Part shown: piece after piece, positions 9,059-21,460 of the stretch | Numbering within the stretch: the first letter of the stretch is position 1 | Layout of the letters: every line of letters starts with the position of its first letter | Assembly: GCF_902859725.1 (NCBI RefSeq) | Contig: NZ_CADIJP010000003.1 | Coordinates: 248,001 to 312,000 of the forward strand | DNA: 64,000 bases | Direction of reading: 5' to 3' | DNA from: Achromobacter mucicolens | Lineage (GTDB): Bacteria > Pseudomonadota > Gammaproteobacteria > Burkholderiales > Burkholderiaceae_B | The notes under the pieces: generated by a model | Told to the model about the DNA's origin: nothing | What the model saw: the letters and a program-made list of their open reading frames with translations, nothing else | The model's database searches: none | Position numbers and translations under genes: made by a program

Positions 9059-11257
9059 TCACGCGTCGACGGGCATCCCGTCCAGCAACTTGTCCAGCGT
9101 TACCGGATAGTCCCGCACGCGCACGCCGGTCGCGTTGTACACCGCATTGGCGATGGCTGCCGCCACGCCGCACAGGCCCAGCTCGCCGACGCCCTTGGCC
9201 TTCATCGGCGACGACACCGGATCGTCCTCGTCCAGGAAGATGACCTCCTGACGCGGAATGTCGGCATGAACGGGAACCTCGTAGCTTGCCAGGTCGTGGT
9301 TGACGAAATAACCCAGGCGATGGTCGACGGCCAGCTCCTCCATCAACGCCGCGCCCACGCCCATGGTCATGGCGCCGATGACCTGGCTGCGCGCGGTCTT
9401 GGGATTGAGGATGCGGCCCGCGGCGCAGACGGCCAGCATGCGCCGCACGCGGGTCTCGCCAGTGGCGGCGTCAACGGCCACTTCCACGAAGTGCGCGCCG
9501 AAGGTGGACTGCTGGAACTTCTTGTCCAGGTCGCCGAATTCGATCGCGTCTTCCGCGACGAGATCGCCGCCCGACGCCGCGCGCACCAGCGGCGCCGAGC
9601 GTCCGCTGGCGTCGGTGACGGTGCCGTCCGCGAACACCGCGCCCGCGGCATCGAATCCCAGGCGTTCAACAACCTGCGCGCGCAACTTCTCGCACGCCGC
9701 GTAGACGCCCGCCGTGGAACTGTTCGCGCCCCATTGGCCGCCCGAGCCCGCCGAGACGGGAAAGGACGAATCGCCCAGGCGCACGACCACGCGCGACAGC
9801 GGCACGCCCAGCATTTCAGCCGCCGTCTGCGCAATGATGGTGTAGCTGCCCGTGCCGATGTCGGTCATGTCGGTCTCGACGATCACGCGGCCCGTCGCGT
9901 CCAGCCGCACGCGCGCGGCCGACTTGGTCACCAGGTTGTTGCGAAAGGCGCTGGCCACGCCCAGCCCGATCAGCCACTGCCCTTCCCGCCGCGCACCGGG
10001 TTTGGGATCACGCTTGTCCCAGCCGAAGTGGCGGGCCCCCGTCTGCAGGCATTCGACAAAACGCCGGCGCGAGAACGGCCGCGACGGATCGGTGGGATCG
10101 ACCTGGGTGTCGTTTACCACGCGGAACTGCACGGGATCCATGTCCAGCGCCTCTGCCATCTCGTCGATGGCGATCTCCAGCGCCATCAGGCCGGGCGCCT
10201 CGCCGGGCGCGCGCATCGCGTTGCCTTCGGGAAGGTCCAGCGCCATCAGATTCAGCGCGGTGCGCTGGTTGGCGCCGGCATAGAGCAGCTTGGTCTGCTG
10301 CACGGCCTCTTCGGGCTGGCCGTCCGGCAGGTCGCCGGACCAGCTTTCGTGCGAAATCGCCGTCAGCTTGCCGTCTCGCCCCGCGCCCAGCCGGATGCGC
10401 TGGATCGTGGCGGGCCGGTGCGTGGTGTTGTTGATGATCAGCGGACGCGGCAACGCCACCTTGACCGGCCTGCCCGCCTCGCGCGCGGCCAGCGCGGCCA
10501 GCAAGGCGTCCGCGCGCACGAAAAGCTTGCCGCCGAAGCCGCCGCCGATGTAGGGCGACATCAGGCGCACGTTTTCCTTGGGGATACCCAGCGTGCGCGC
10601 CACGTCCGACCGCCCCCACGCGATCATCTGGTTGGACGTCCACAGCGTAAGCTTGTCGCCCTTCCAGACGGCAAGCGACGCGTGCGGCTCCATCATGGCG
10701 TGCGACTGGTCGGGCGTGGTGTAGGTGGTGTCGATCTTGACAGGCGCTTGTGCAAAAGCGGCGTCGAAGTCGCCCGTGTCCGTCTTGGGAATATGCTTGC
10801 CGGCGGCGCCGTTGTCCCGCAGTGCCGCCAGGTCGTATTCGCCGGGGGCCCGCGCATACTGCACGCGAATGAGCTTGGCGGCCGCGCGCGCCTCCTCGAA
10901 CGTGTTGGCCACCACCACCGCAATGGCCTGGTGATAGTGCTGGATTTCCGGGCCGCCCAGCAGCGTGGCCGTGTTCATCTTGCCCTTGCCCAGCTTGCCG
11001 GCATTCTGCGCGGTCACGATGGCCAGGACACCCGGCGCGCGGCGCGCAAGATCGGTGTCCATAGCGGTGATGGCGCCCTTGGCGATTGCGGCGCCCACCA
11101 CGTAGCCGACAGCCGCGTTCGGCGCGATGTCGTGATGCTCGTAGGCATACGGGGCCTGGCCGCTCGTCTTGAGCGGACCGTCGATGCGATCGACGGGCTG
11201 GCCCACGATCTTGAGCTGGTCGATGGGATTCTGTGTCGCGGGAGTCTCGAATTTCAT
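9059..11257 (-). CDS. paoC: Aldehyde oxidoreductase, molybdenum-binding subunit
   Basis: The protein has 732 residues, the same length as Escherichia coli PaoC. It belongs to the xanthine dehydrogenase family large subunits, which hold the molybdopterin cytosine dinucleotide cofactor and oxidise aldehydes. The family segments are visible: GPLKTSGQAPYAYEHHD at the start, then GGGFGGKLFVRAD, APGEAPGLMALEIAIDEMA, and the C-terminal GVGELGLCGVAAAIANAVYNATG with the catalytic Glu. It lies 4 bp downstream of paoB and is the third gene of the operon. The complex is periplasmic and is carried there by the Tat signal of PaoA. Confidence 0.88.
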   Translation of the reverse strand: MKFETPATQNPIDQLKIVGQPVDRIDGPLKTSGQAPYAYEHHDIAPNAAVGYVVGAAIAKGAITAMDTDLARRAPGVLAIVTAQNAGKLGKGKMNTATLLGGPEIQHYHQAIAVVVANTFEEARAAAKLIRVQYARAPGEYDLAALRDNGAAGKHIPKTDTGDFDAAFAQAPVKIDTTYTTPDQSHAMMEPHASLAVWKGDKLTLWTSNQMIAWGRSDVARTLGIPKENVRLMSPYIGGGFGGKLFVRADALLAALAAREAGRPVKVALPRPLIINNTTHRPATIQRIRLGAGRDGKLTAISHESWSGDLPDGQPEEAVQQTKLLYAGANQRTALNLMALDLPEGNAMRAPGEAPGLMALEIAIDEMAEALDMDPVQFRVVNDTQVDPTDPSRPFSRRRFVECLQTGARHFGWDKRDPKPGARREGQWLIGLGVASAFRNNLVTKSAARVRLDATGRVIVETDMTDIGTGSYTIIAQTAAEMLGVPLSRVVVRLGDSSFPVSAGSGGQWGANSSTAGVYAACEKLRAQVVERLGFDAAGAVFADGTVTDASGRSAPLVRAASGGDLVAEDAIEFGDLDKKFQQSTFGAHFVEVAVDAATGETRVRRMLAVCAAGRILNPKTARSQVIGAMTMGVGAALMEELAVDHRLGYFVNHDLASYEVPVHADIPRQEVIFLDEDDPVSSPMKAKGVGELGLCGVAAAIANAVYNATGVRVRDYPVTLDKLLDGMPVDA

Positions 11258-11261
11258 GGCC

Positions 11262-12212
11262 TTACGTCCTCGCTTGCGTCAAGACGGCGCCAAGCGCGCG
11301 CCGCGCCAGGGTCAGCTTGAAGGCGTTGTCTGGCGTGGGCGCAGCGCCGGCCAGCAGCGCATCGGTCAGGCGCGCCGCGCCATCCGGCAGCTGCGCTTCC
11401 GCCGACGCATCGCGCCACGGCTGAGGCGCCACCCCGCCCAGCGCCACGCGCCCGGCGCCATCGTCCTGCACCACGGCGGCCACCGACACCAGCGCAAACG
11501 CATACGACGCGCGGTCGCGCACCTTGCGGTAGAAGTGCTTGCCGCCCAGGGGCTTGGGCAGCACCACCGCGGTGATCAGTTCGCCCGCGTCCAGATGGGT
11601 CTCGATGTGCGGCGTGTCGCCGGGAAGCCGGTAGAAGTCGGCAATGGGAATGACCCGCCGCGTCGCATCCGGGCGCACCGTCTCGACCTTCGCGTCCAGA
11701 ACGCGCATCGCCACCGCCATATCGCTGGGATGCGTGGCGATGCAGGCCTGGCTGCCTCCGATCACGGCCAGTTGCCGCGTCACGCCGCCGATTGCGGAAC
11801 AGCCGCTGCCGGGCACGCGCTTGTTGCAGGGTTGATTGGTGTCGTAGAAATAGGGGCAGCGCGTGCGTTGCAGCAGATTGCCGGCGGTCGTGGCGCGATT
11901 GCGGATCTGTGCCGAGGCGCCCGCCAGCAGCGCGCGCGCCAACACCTCGTAATCGCGGCGCACGGTCTCGTGGGCCGCCAGGTCCGCATTGCGCACCATC
12001 GCGCCAATGCGCAGACCGCCGTCGCCGGCCGTTTCGATCCGGTCCAGGTCCAGGCCGTTGACATCGATCAGATGCGACGGCGTTTCCACCTCGATCTTCA
12101 TCAGGTCCAGCAGATTGGTGCCGCCGGCGATGAACCGGGCGCGCGGCTCGCGCGCGGCGCTGGCGGCCGCTTCGGCGTCGGTCCGGGGACGCTCGTACGT
12201 GAAGGCTCTCAT
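11262..12212 (-). CDS. paoB: Aldehyde oxidoreductase, FAD-binding subunit
   Basis: The protein has 316 residues from the ATG at 12212, which overlaps the paoA stop (ATGA). It has the CO dehydrogenase/xanthine dehydrogenase medium-subunit fold: [13 protein letters not shown] near the N-terminus binds FAD, and [17 protein letters not shown] follows. The Cys-rich insertion CPYF...PCNKR...GSGC matches the extra iron-sulfur cluster loop described for PaoB-type subunits. It transfers electrons from the molybdenum subunit via FAD. The overlap with paoA and the 4-bp gap to paoC indicate translational coupling. Confidence 0.87.
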   Translation of the reverse strand: MRAFTYERPRTDAEAAASAAREPRARFIAGGTNLLDLMKIEVETPSHLIDVNGLDLDRIETAGDGGLRIGAMVRNADLAAHETVRRDYEVLARALLAGASAQIRNRATTAGNLLQRTRCPYFYDTNQPCNKRVPGSGCSAIGGVTRQLAVIGGSQACIATHPSDMAVAMRVLDAKVETVRPDATRRVIPIADFYRLPGDTPHIETHLDAGELITAVVLPKPLGGKHFYRKVRDRASYAFALVSVAAVVQDDGAGRVALGGVAPQPWRDASAEAQLPDGAARLTDALLAGAAPTPDNAFKLTLARRALGAVLTQART

Positions 12213-12844
12213 GCCTTGCCCTCCGCGACGTCTTCGATGGCATCCAGGATGTTGGCGTAGGCGCCGCAGCGGCAGATGTTGCCGCTCATGCGTTCGCGGA
12301 TTTCCTCGGGCGACAGCAGCGGGCGTTCGTTCAGCGATCCGGTCACGTGGCTGGGCATGCCGCGCGCGGCCTCGTCCAGCATGCCCACCGCCGAGCAGAT
12401 CTGCCCCGGCGTACAGTAGCCGCACTGGTAACCGTCATGCTTGACGAACGCGGCCTGCAGCGGATGCAGCGCGCCCGGCGTGCCCAGCCCCTCGATGGTG
12501 GTGATCTGCTGGCCATCGTGCATGACGGCCAGCGTCAGACAGGAATTGATGCGCTTGCCGTCCAGCAGCACCGTACAGGCGCCGCATTGCCCGTGATCGC
12601 AGCCCTTCTTGGTGCCAGTCATGTGCAGGTGCTCGCGCAGCGCGTCCAACAGGCTGGTGCGCAGGTCCAACGCCAATTCGTGGGTGTTGCCGTTCACGGT
12701 CAGCGTGACGGTGGCCTTCAGGATTTGCGGCGGCGCGGTGTTCTGGGCAGCGGACATGGCAGGCGTTCCGAATACGGTGGCGGACGCGGCGCCCGCCTTG
12801 AGCAGGTTGCGCCGCGAAATATTGATATCAGTGGGATTTTCCAA
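12209..12844 (-). CDS. paoA: Aldehyde oxidoreductase, 2Fe-2S subunit with Tat signal
   Basis: The protein has 211 residues if translation starts at the TTG at 12844, which follows CAGGAG at 8 bp; no ATG suits. The Tat motif SRRNLLKAG comes about ten residues later, so the whole PaoABC complex should be exported folded. Two 2Fe-2S motifs are present: [15 protein letters not shown] with a later Cys, and CGYCTPGQ with CRCG. It transfers electrons from the molybdenum site to FAD. The divergent gene across about 200 bp encodes a probable cofactor cytidylyltransferase, which supports the assignment. Confidence 0.87.
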   Translation of the reverse strand: MENPTDINISRRNLLKAGAASATVFGTPAMSAAQNTAPPQILKATVTLTVNGNTHELALDLRTSLLDALREHLHMTGTKKGCDHGQCGACTVLLDGKRINSCLTLAVMHDGQQITTIEGLGTPGALHPLQAAFVKHDGYQCGYCTPGQICSAVGMLDEAARGMPSHVTGSLNERPLLSPEEIRERMSGNICRCGAYANILDAIEDVAEGKA

Positions 12845-13050
12845 GGTTGGAACTCCTGTAAGCGTCCGGCGGGCCGAAGCCCGGACATCCAGGGCGGGTT
12901 CCCAGCAAGCGGTGTGCCTGACCGCGAGCCGCGGGCGTGACAATGCGCACGGCCGCGTGCATGGCATCCTGGAATTCCCGATAAGATCGTCTTCAACAAT
13001 CGATGATAGCGACGACAATCGCCCGGCCGCCACGCCAACCTGACAAGAAA

Positions 13051-13692
13051 ATGTTCGATCTCGAAACCAATCCGGACAACGCCGTGCCCTCGCGCTGCGT
13101 GGGCATCCTGCTTGCTGCCGGGCGCGGCCGGCGTTATGCCAGCGCCGCCGCGGGCCAGGACAAGCTGCTTGCGCCCCTTACGGACGGCCTGCCCGTGGTG
13201 GCCGCCGCCGCGGCGTCGCTGCGCGCGGCCACGACGCGCGTCGTGGCGATCACCCGCGCGGATAACGACCGCGTCGCCGCGCTACTGGCGCAGGCCGGAT
13301 GCGAGGTCGTGACGATCGATCCGCGCGCCGACGGCATGGGCGACAGCCTGGCTGCCGCCGCGCGCCACGTCATGCAGACCGCTGGCGCCGACATCCACGC
13401 CTGCCTCGTCGCGCTGGGCGACATGCCGTGGATCCGCCCGGACACCTGCCTGCGGGTCGCGCAGGCGGCGCGGCTGCATCCGATCGTGGCGCCGGTCTGG
13501 CGCGGACAGCGCGGCCATCCGGTCGCCTTTCAGCGGTCGATCTGGCCGGCGCTGGCGGCGCTGTCGGGCGATGTGGGCGCGCGTGCCGTGCTGGCGCGTC
13601 ATGGCGTGACCGAACTCGCGGTCGAGGACGCGGGCGTGTGCGCGGATGTGGATACGCCGGACGACCTGGCGGCCGCGCGGCGGGACAGCTAA
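13051..13692 (+). CDS. MocA/MobA-like nucleotidyltransferase (molybdenum cofactor cytidylyltransferase)
   Basis: The protein has 213 residues from the ATG at 13051 (GACAAGAAA just upstream). The N-terminal nucleotide-binding motif GILLAAGRGRRYASA, followed by QDKLLAPL, is the signature of MobA/MocA-type NTP transferases. LGDMPWIRPD carries the metal-binding Asp, and RGQRGHPVAF matches the substrate region. In PaoABC-type enzymes molybdopterin must be converted to the cytosine dinucleotide form, which MocA does. Divergent placement from paoABC suggests that it serves that enzyme. A XdhC/PaoD-type insertion chaperone is not seen in the window. Confidence 0.75.
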   Translation: MFDLETNPDNAVPSRCVGILLAAGRGRRYASAAAGQDKLLAPLTDGLPVVAAAAASLRAATTRVVAITRADNDRVAALLAQAGCEVVTIDPRADGMGDSLAAAARHVMQTAGADIHACLVALGDMPWIRPDTCLRVAQAARLHPIVAPVWRGQRGHPVAFQRSIWPALAALSGDVGARAVLARHGVTELAVEDAGVCADVDTPDDLAAARRDS

Positions 13693-13704
13693 TCAAGGGA
13701 CGGT

Positions 13705-13724
13705 CCGGCCAGCGATCTGGCCGG
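13705..13724. terminator. Perfect hairpin between convergent genes
   Basis: CCGGCCAG, loop CGAT, CTGGCCGG: an 8-bp perfect stem in the 72-bp gap between the MocA-like gene and the convergent histidine kinase. The following 50 bp repeat the element CCGG(C/A)NATC in degenerate form with about 12-bp spacing. There is no T-run, so its action as a terminator is inferred from position. Confidence 0.4.
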
Positions 13725-13764
13725 CGATCAACCCGGCTATCGGGCCGGAAACCCGCCCCGGCAA

Positions 13765-14940
13765 TCAGGCCGGCGTCGCGTTGCCGACGTGCTGGCCAAT
13801 CACCGGCGCACCAGCCGGCTCGGCATGACGCGGCAGGGCCACCCGGAAACTCGTCACGTCGTCGCGCGAGTCCACGTTGATGCACCCGCCATGCGAGGTC
13901 ACGATCTGTTGCGCAATGAACAAGCCCAGGCCCAGGCCGTGATGACCGCCGGGGCGGCGCGCGCCGCTGCGGAACGGGTTGAACAGGTTCGGGAGCAGCT
14001 CGGGCGGAATAGTGCCGCCATTGGACACCGTCACGACCACCTCGCACGGGGCCTCGCCATTGACCTCGACGCGAACCGGCGCGGTCTTGCTGCCATGATG
14101 CAAGGCGTTGCCGACCAGGTTGGCGATGACCTGGGAGATGCGCGCGCCGTCCCATGAACCCGCCGCGTCGCCGCGGCTAAGCGACTCCACGTGGCGTTCG
14201 GGAAAGCCCGTGCGCACCTCGTCCAGCGTGCGCTCGACCAGCGCATCCATGCGCAGGGCTTCCGGCGACAGCGCAAGGCCGCCCGCCTGGCGGATGCGCG
14301 TTACATCGAGCAGGTCTTCGATCAGGCACGACATGCGCTCGCTGCTTTGCAGCATGCGCCGCGCCAGGCTGGCCACGCGCTCGTCGTCGCCGCGGCGCTG
14401 CAGCACCGTGGCGCCCATGATGATGGCCTGCAGCGGCGTACGCAGGTCGTGGCTCAGGACCGCCATGAACATTTCGTTCACCCGCAGCGCCTCGGTGCGT
14501 TCTTCCAGCTGCTGCGCCAGCGCGCGCTTGCGCTCGTGCAACTCGAAGAACACGTTCGCCTTGCTGCGCAGCATGTACGGGTCCACCGGCTTGTACAGGA
14601 AGTCCACCGCGCCGCTCTCGTAGCCGCGGAACTGCCAGTTCTGCTCGCGCGAGCCGGCGGTGATGAAGATCAGCGGAATGTGGCGTGTGCGCTCGCTGCC
14701 CCGGATCAGTTCGGCCAGCTCAAAGCCGTTCATGTCGGGCATCTGCACGTCCAGCAACGCCAGCGCGACGTCGCCGTGGCGCAGCAGCAGCTCCAGCGCC
14801 TGCGGGCCGGATTGGGCCTTCAGCACCTCGACACGGTCGCTGGCAAGCAGCGCCTCGAGCGCAATCAGATTCTCCGGAATGTCGTCGACCAGCAGGCATT
14901 TGATGCGGTCGTCGTGGGAAGGGGCTGATGTCGGGATCAT
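13765..14940 (-). CDS. Hybrid receiver-histidine kinase
   Basis: The protein has 391 residues from the ATG at 14940. An N-terminal receiver domain (about 12-130) has the phosphoacceptor D64 in LLDVQMPDMNG and the conserved Lys in LYKPVD. A short coiled coil follows, then a HisKA domain with H164 (VLSHDLRTPL) and an ATPase domain with N-box NLVGNALHHG and GLGLGLF. There is no membrane segment or signal peptide. This order (receiver before kinase) fits a kinase controlled by phosphorylation from another kinase, probably the 1141-residue protein upstream in the same gene set. Confidence 0.88.
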   Translation of the reverse strand: MIPTSAPSHDDRIKCLLVDDIPENLIALEALLASDRVEVLKAQSGPQALELLLRHGDVALALLDVQMPDMNGFELAELIRGSERTRHIPLIFITAGSREQNWQFRGYESGAVDFLYKPVDPYMLRSKANVFFELHERKRALAQQLEERTEALRVNEMFMAVLSHDLRTPLQAIIMGATVLQRRGDDERVASLARRMLQSSERMSCLIEDLLDVTRIRQAGGLALSPEALRMDALVERTLDEVRTGFPERHVESLSRGDAAGSWDGARISQVIANLVGNALHHGSKTAPVRVEVNGEAPCEVVVTVSNGGTIPPELLPNLFNPFRSGARRPGGHHGLGLGLFIAQQIVTSHGGCINVDSRDDVTSFRVALPRHAEPAGAPVIGQHVGNATPA

Positions 14941-14960
14941 GGTGTCAATGCGGTTGGGTT

Positions 14961-15581
14961 TCAGGGCAGCCGCCTCGTGGGCAACTGCGCGAAAACGGCG
15001 GCTATCTCGTCGGGCGTCAGGGCCCGCGCCGCCGGAACCAGCGCCAGCGCGGCGTCCGGCATGGTGCGCACGGGGGCCGACTCGGGCGACTGCACCAGCG
15101 TGCGGCCGCCGGCAGCCTGGATGGCGGCCAGGCCTTCGGCGCCGTCCTCGTTGGCGCCCGACAGCAGCACGCCCAGCAGCCGATCGCCATAACAATCGGC
15201 CGCTGATTGGAAAAGCACGTCAATGGACGGGCGCGAAAAATTCACCGGCGGGTCGATCGACAGCGCCAGGCGCGGCCCCCGATCCACCAGCAGGTGGTAG
15301 CCAGGTGGCGCGAAATACACATTCCCGGGCTGTATCGGCTGCTGGTCCTGGGCTTCCAGCACGGTCAACGCGCAGCGGTAGCCAAAAATTTCCGGCAGCA
15401 GGCTGCGCCGGTCGCACGGCAAGTGCAGCACCACGACCACGCCCGCGCGCAGGCCGGCCGGAAGCGCCGGCAGCAAGACATTCAAGGCGTCGATGGCGCC
15501 CGAGGATCCGCCGATGACGATCGCATCCCAGGAGGCTGCGGCCTGCGCATCGGCACGAGGGTCCGGTGCGCGCGCGGTCAC
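14961..15581 (-). CDS. CheB-type methylesterase without receiver domain
   Basis: The protein has 206 residues, which is the CheB catalytic domain only. The catalytic triad can be placed at S26 (GGSSGA), H53 (VVVLHLP) and D146 (SGANEDGAEG). The N-terminal receiver found in chemotaxis CheB is missing, so it would not be activated by phosphorylation directly. It overlaps the cheR-like gene by 4 bp. CheB removes methyl groups from glutamates of chemoreceptors; stand-alone CheB/CheR pairs next to hybrid kinases also occur in stress-type signalling systems. Confidence 0.85.
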   Translation of the reverse strand: MTARAPDPRADAQAAASWDAIVIGGSSGAIDALNVLLPALPAGLRAGVVVVLHLPCDRRSLLPEIFGYRCALTVLEAQDQQPIQPGNVYFAPPGYHLLVDRGPRLALSIDPPVNFSRPSIDVLFQSAADCYGDRLLGVLLSGANEDGAEGLAAIQAAGGRTLVQSPESAPVRTMPDAALALVPAARALTPDEIAAVFAQLPTRRLP

Positions 15582-16417
15582 AGTTCGGCCTTCTTGCGGT
15601 AGATGCGATCCGCCAGCACGAAGTCGTCAAAGCCGTCGGCCTGCGCAGAGAACCGCACCGATTCCCGGGACCCCAGTCCCAGGAATCCGCGATGCACCAG
15701 CGCATCGTGAAACAGTCCCAGCGCCCGGTTCTGCAGGTCGCGCTCGAAGTAGATGAGCACGTTGCGGCACGACACCAGGTGCACTTCGGCGAACACGCTG
15801 TCCGTGGACAGGCTGTGGTCGGAGAACACCATGTGTTCGCGCAGCGCCTTGTCGAACACCACGCGGCCATAGCGCGCCGTGTAGTAGTCAGACAGCGAGC
15901 TGCGCCCGCCGGACTGCGCGTGGTTGGCAGTGAAGGCCGCCGCGCGGTCCAGGTCGAAGACGCCCTGCTCGGCCGCGCGCAGCGCGTGCGGATTGATGTC
16001 GGTCGCGTAGATCAGCGACCGGTCCAGCAGTCCTTCCTCGTGCAGCAGGATGGCCAGCGAATAAACCTCTTCGCCGGTGCTGCACCCGGCCACCCACACC
16101 TTGATCGACGGATAGGTGCGAAGGATCGGCACGACCTCGCTGCGCAGCGCCAGGAAATAGCTGGGGTCGCGGAACATGTCGCTGACCTGCACCGTCAGGT
16201 ATTGCAGAAGGCCCGTGAAGACGGACGGATCGTGCAGCACGCGGTCCTGCAGTTGCGACAGCGTCCTGCAATCGAACTCGCCCAGCGCGGTGCGCAGGCG
16301 GCGTTTCAGCGAGGCCTGCGCATACTCGCGAAAGTCGTAGTGATACCGGTGATAGATGGCATCGAGCAGCAGCCGCTGCTCGATGTCTTCGATGTGCGCC
16401 TTGTTCTGTGTCGGCAT
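15578..16417 (-). CDS. CheR-type protein-glutamate methyltransferase
   Basis: The protein has 279 residues. The N-terminal all-helical domain (YHYDFREYAQASLKRRL) is followed by the SAM-binding domain with VAGCSTGEEVYS (about residue 113), IYATDIN and the catalytic-region SCRNVLIYF. It should methylate glutamates of chemoreceptors or of a partner kinase, with CheB as its opponent. It is 33 bp downstream of the large hybrid kinase and overlaps cheB by 4 bp, so the three are probably made together. Confidence 0.87.
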   Translation of the reverse strand: MPTQNKAHIEDIEQRLLLDAIYHRYHYDFREYAQASLKRRLRTALGEFDCRTLSQLQDRVLHDPSVFTGLLQYLTVQVSDMFRDPSYFLALRSEVVPILRTYPSIKVWVAGCSTGEEVYSLAILLHEEGLLDRSLIYATDINPHALRAAEQGVFDLDRAAAFTANHAQSGGRSSLSDYYTARYGRVVFDKALREHMVFSDHSLSTDSVFAEVHLVSCRNVLIYFERDLQNRALGLFHDALVHRGFLGLGSRESVRFSAQADGFDDFVLADRIYRKKAEL

Positions 16418-16450
16418 GGGCGTGATCGCTGTGTCCTGATCCGGTCCGGC

Positions 16451-19876
<3,426 letters not shown>

Positions 19877-20190
19877 GAAGTCGATTTACCAAATCTTGAA
19901 AGGCGCGCGAATTGCGCAATGCGAGGGTCCGAAGGATTATGCGGATTAAAAAAACCATAGAAATCCTTCGAACTGTGGAACTATACAGGTACCTGCGGCG
20001 CGATGGTTGCGTATGGATACAACTACGACACCCTATCCGCCCGGGCATGCCCTAGGATTTCGCCTGCACGCACTGCCCCCTACTCGCGGCTGCCGCCTAG
20101 CCCGGCATGGCCCGGTCCTGCCCGCGTGACCGCGCGGCCAGCCGATGGCGCAGACAACCGAATTCCCAGCCGTCCGCGGCACTGACAATC
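19877..20190. promoter_or_regulatory. Divergent control region with inverted repeat
   Basis: This 314-bp gap separates the large kinase from the divergent receiver gene and is AT-rich near 19,900-20,040. CGAAGGATT (19930-19938) and AATCCTTCG (19962-19970) form a perfect 9-bp inverted repeat with a 23-bp spacer that includes a run of A. It could be an operator or a transcript hairpin. No gene is seen here. Confidence 0.4.
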
Positions 20191-20649
20191 ATGAAGAAAA
20201 TCCTTTTGGTGGACGACCAACCCACGTTGGTCGCCCTGATGAGCGAGTTCCTGAGCAGCGAAGGCTATGACGTAACGACGCATACCGACGGACTCACCGC
20301 GCTGCAGCAGATGATTGCGCTGCGCCCCGACCTCGTCATCACCGATCTGTCCATGCCCGGCATGGACGGCGGCGCCCTCTTGACCGCCATGCGGGAAAAC
20401 GCCTACCTGCACGAAACGCCCGTGCTGGTCCTGAGCGGCCGCCCGGAACATGAAATGCTGGAAGCCTGTGGCGAACGCGCGGTCCTGATGCGCAAGCCGG
20501 CCAACCCGGAAGAAGTGCTGAAGGCGGTGCGCCGCCTGACGCAGGCGGCGCAGCCGCCCTCGCCGGCGCGCGGGGGTTCGGGCCGGCTGACGGCCTCTTT
20601 CAGCCGCTTGGGCGACGCCAGCCTGGAACGGCTCATTCAGGCGGCATGA
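20191..20649 (+). CDS. Single-domain response regulator
   Basis: The protein has 152 residues from the ATG at 20191. A receiver domain covers residues 1-120: acidic pair in LLVDDQ, phosphoacceptor Asp in VITDLSMPGMDGG, Thr/Ser in VLVLSGRP and Lys in LMRKPANPEE. There is no DNA-binding or enzymatic domain; the last 30 residues are Pro/Ser/Gly-rich. It is divergent from the kinase-CheR-CheB set and is a likely phosphate shuttle or output partner for it. Confidence 0.85.
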   Translation: MKKILLVDDQPTLVALMSEFLSSEGYDVTTHTDGLTALQQMIALRPDLVITDLSMPGMDGGALLTAMRENAYLHETPVLVLSGRPEHEMLEACGERAVLMRKPANPEEVLKAVRRLTQAAQPPSPARGGSGRLTASFSRLGDASLERLIQAA

Positions 20650-20667
20650 CGCCGCCTTACCGGCGTC
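20648..20667. terminator. Hairpin between convergent genes
   Basis: GACGCCG (20648-20654) and CGGCGTC (20661-20667) pair perfectly over 7 bp with a 6-nt loop. The hairpin fills the whole gap between the response-regulator stop and the stop of the convergent dehydrogenase gene. There is no U-tract. Confidence 0.4.
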
Positions 20668-20668
20668 C

Positions 20669-21448
20669 TCACCCCACGTGTCCGCCCGCCACGTACATCA
20701 CCTGACCTGTGATGTAGGACGCCTCGGGCGCCGCCAGAAAGCAGATTGCGGCGGCAACCTCTTCCATGCTGCCCATGCGGTGCATGGGCGTTCCGGCCAG
20801 ACAATCCGTATACATTTCCTGCTGCCAGATGCGATCCTGCTCCGAAGGCGCTTCGGTGTTGCGCGGGATGGCGCGCACGCCGTTGTCCAGGGCGCCCGGC
20901 GCCACGCCGTTCACGCGCACGCCGGATTCAGCCAGTTCCAGCGCCATGCAGACGGTGGCGGCGTGCACGCCGCCCTTGGACGCGGAATACGGCACGCGGT
21001 AAATACCGCGGGTGGCGTTTGAGCCCACGTTCACGATGGCGCCCCGGCCCTGTTTGCGCATCACCGGGATCACCTCGCGGCACGACCACAGCGTGGGCCA
21101 CAGCGACCGGTTCACCTCCCGCTGCATCTCGTCGGGCGTGTACTCCCAGAAGGGCTTCATCCAGATCGTGCCGCCCACGTTGTGCACCGACACGTCGATC
21201 CTGCCGTGTGAGTCCAGCGTGTACTGCACCATTCGCTGCGCGCCCGCATGGGTTTCCAGGTCGGCGTCGATGAACGACGCCTGCCCGCCCGCGTCGCGGA
21301 TCTCGCGGGCCACGATCTCGCCCAGTTCAGCGGCGCGATCGACCAGGACGACGGTGGCGCCTTCGGCCGCCAGCCGCTTGGCGGTGGCGCGTCCCACCCC
21401 CTGGGCGGCGCCCGTGACCAGCGCGATCTGATTTTCAAATCGATTCAT
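20669..21448 (-). CDS. benD: Dihydroxycyclohexadiene carboxylate dehydrogenase (BenD-like SDR)
   Basis: The protein has 259 residues, a short-chain dehydrogenase. It shows the NAD-binding TGAAQGVGRAT, the HNVGG motif, and the catalytic Tyr and Lys in YSASKGG. NVGGTIWMKPF, SLWPTLWSCREV and TRGIYRVPYSASKGGVHA agree closely with what I know of BenD, which converts the cis-diol of benzoate to catechol with NAD and CO2 release. The neighbours fit: a benzoate-type transporter 12 bp upstream, then catechol dioxygenase and muconate cycloisomerase. The benABC dioxygenase is not in the window. Confidence 0.8.
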   Translation of the reverse strand: MNRFENQIALVTGAAQGVGRATAKRLAAEGATVVLVDRAAELGEIVAREIRDAGGQASFIDADLETHAGAQRMVQYTLDSHGRIDVSVHNVGGTIWMKPFWEYTPDEMQREVNRSLWPTLWSCREVIPVMRKQGRGAIVNVGSNATRGIYRVPYSASKGGVHAATVCMALELAESGVRVNGVAPGALDNGVRAIPRNTEAPSEQDRIWQQEMYTDCLAGTPMHRMGSMEEVAAAICFLAAPEASYITGQVMYVAGGHVG

Positions 21449-21460
21449 GCGGACTCCCCC

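Noticed and set aside
8783-11320. A plus-strand open frame of 845 codons opposite paoC
   Set aside because: It has a low-complexity, His/Arg-rich composition and lies fully antisense to a clear paoC.
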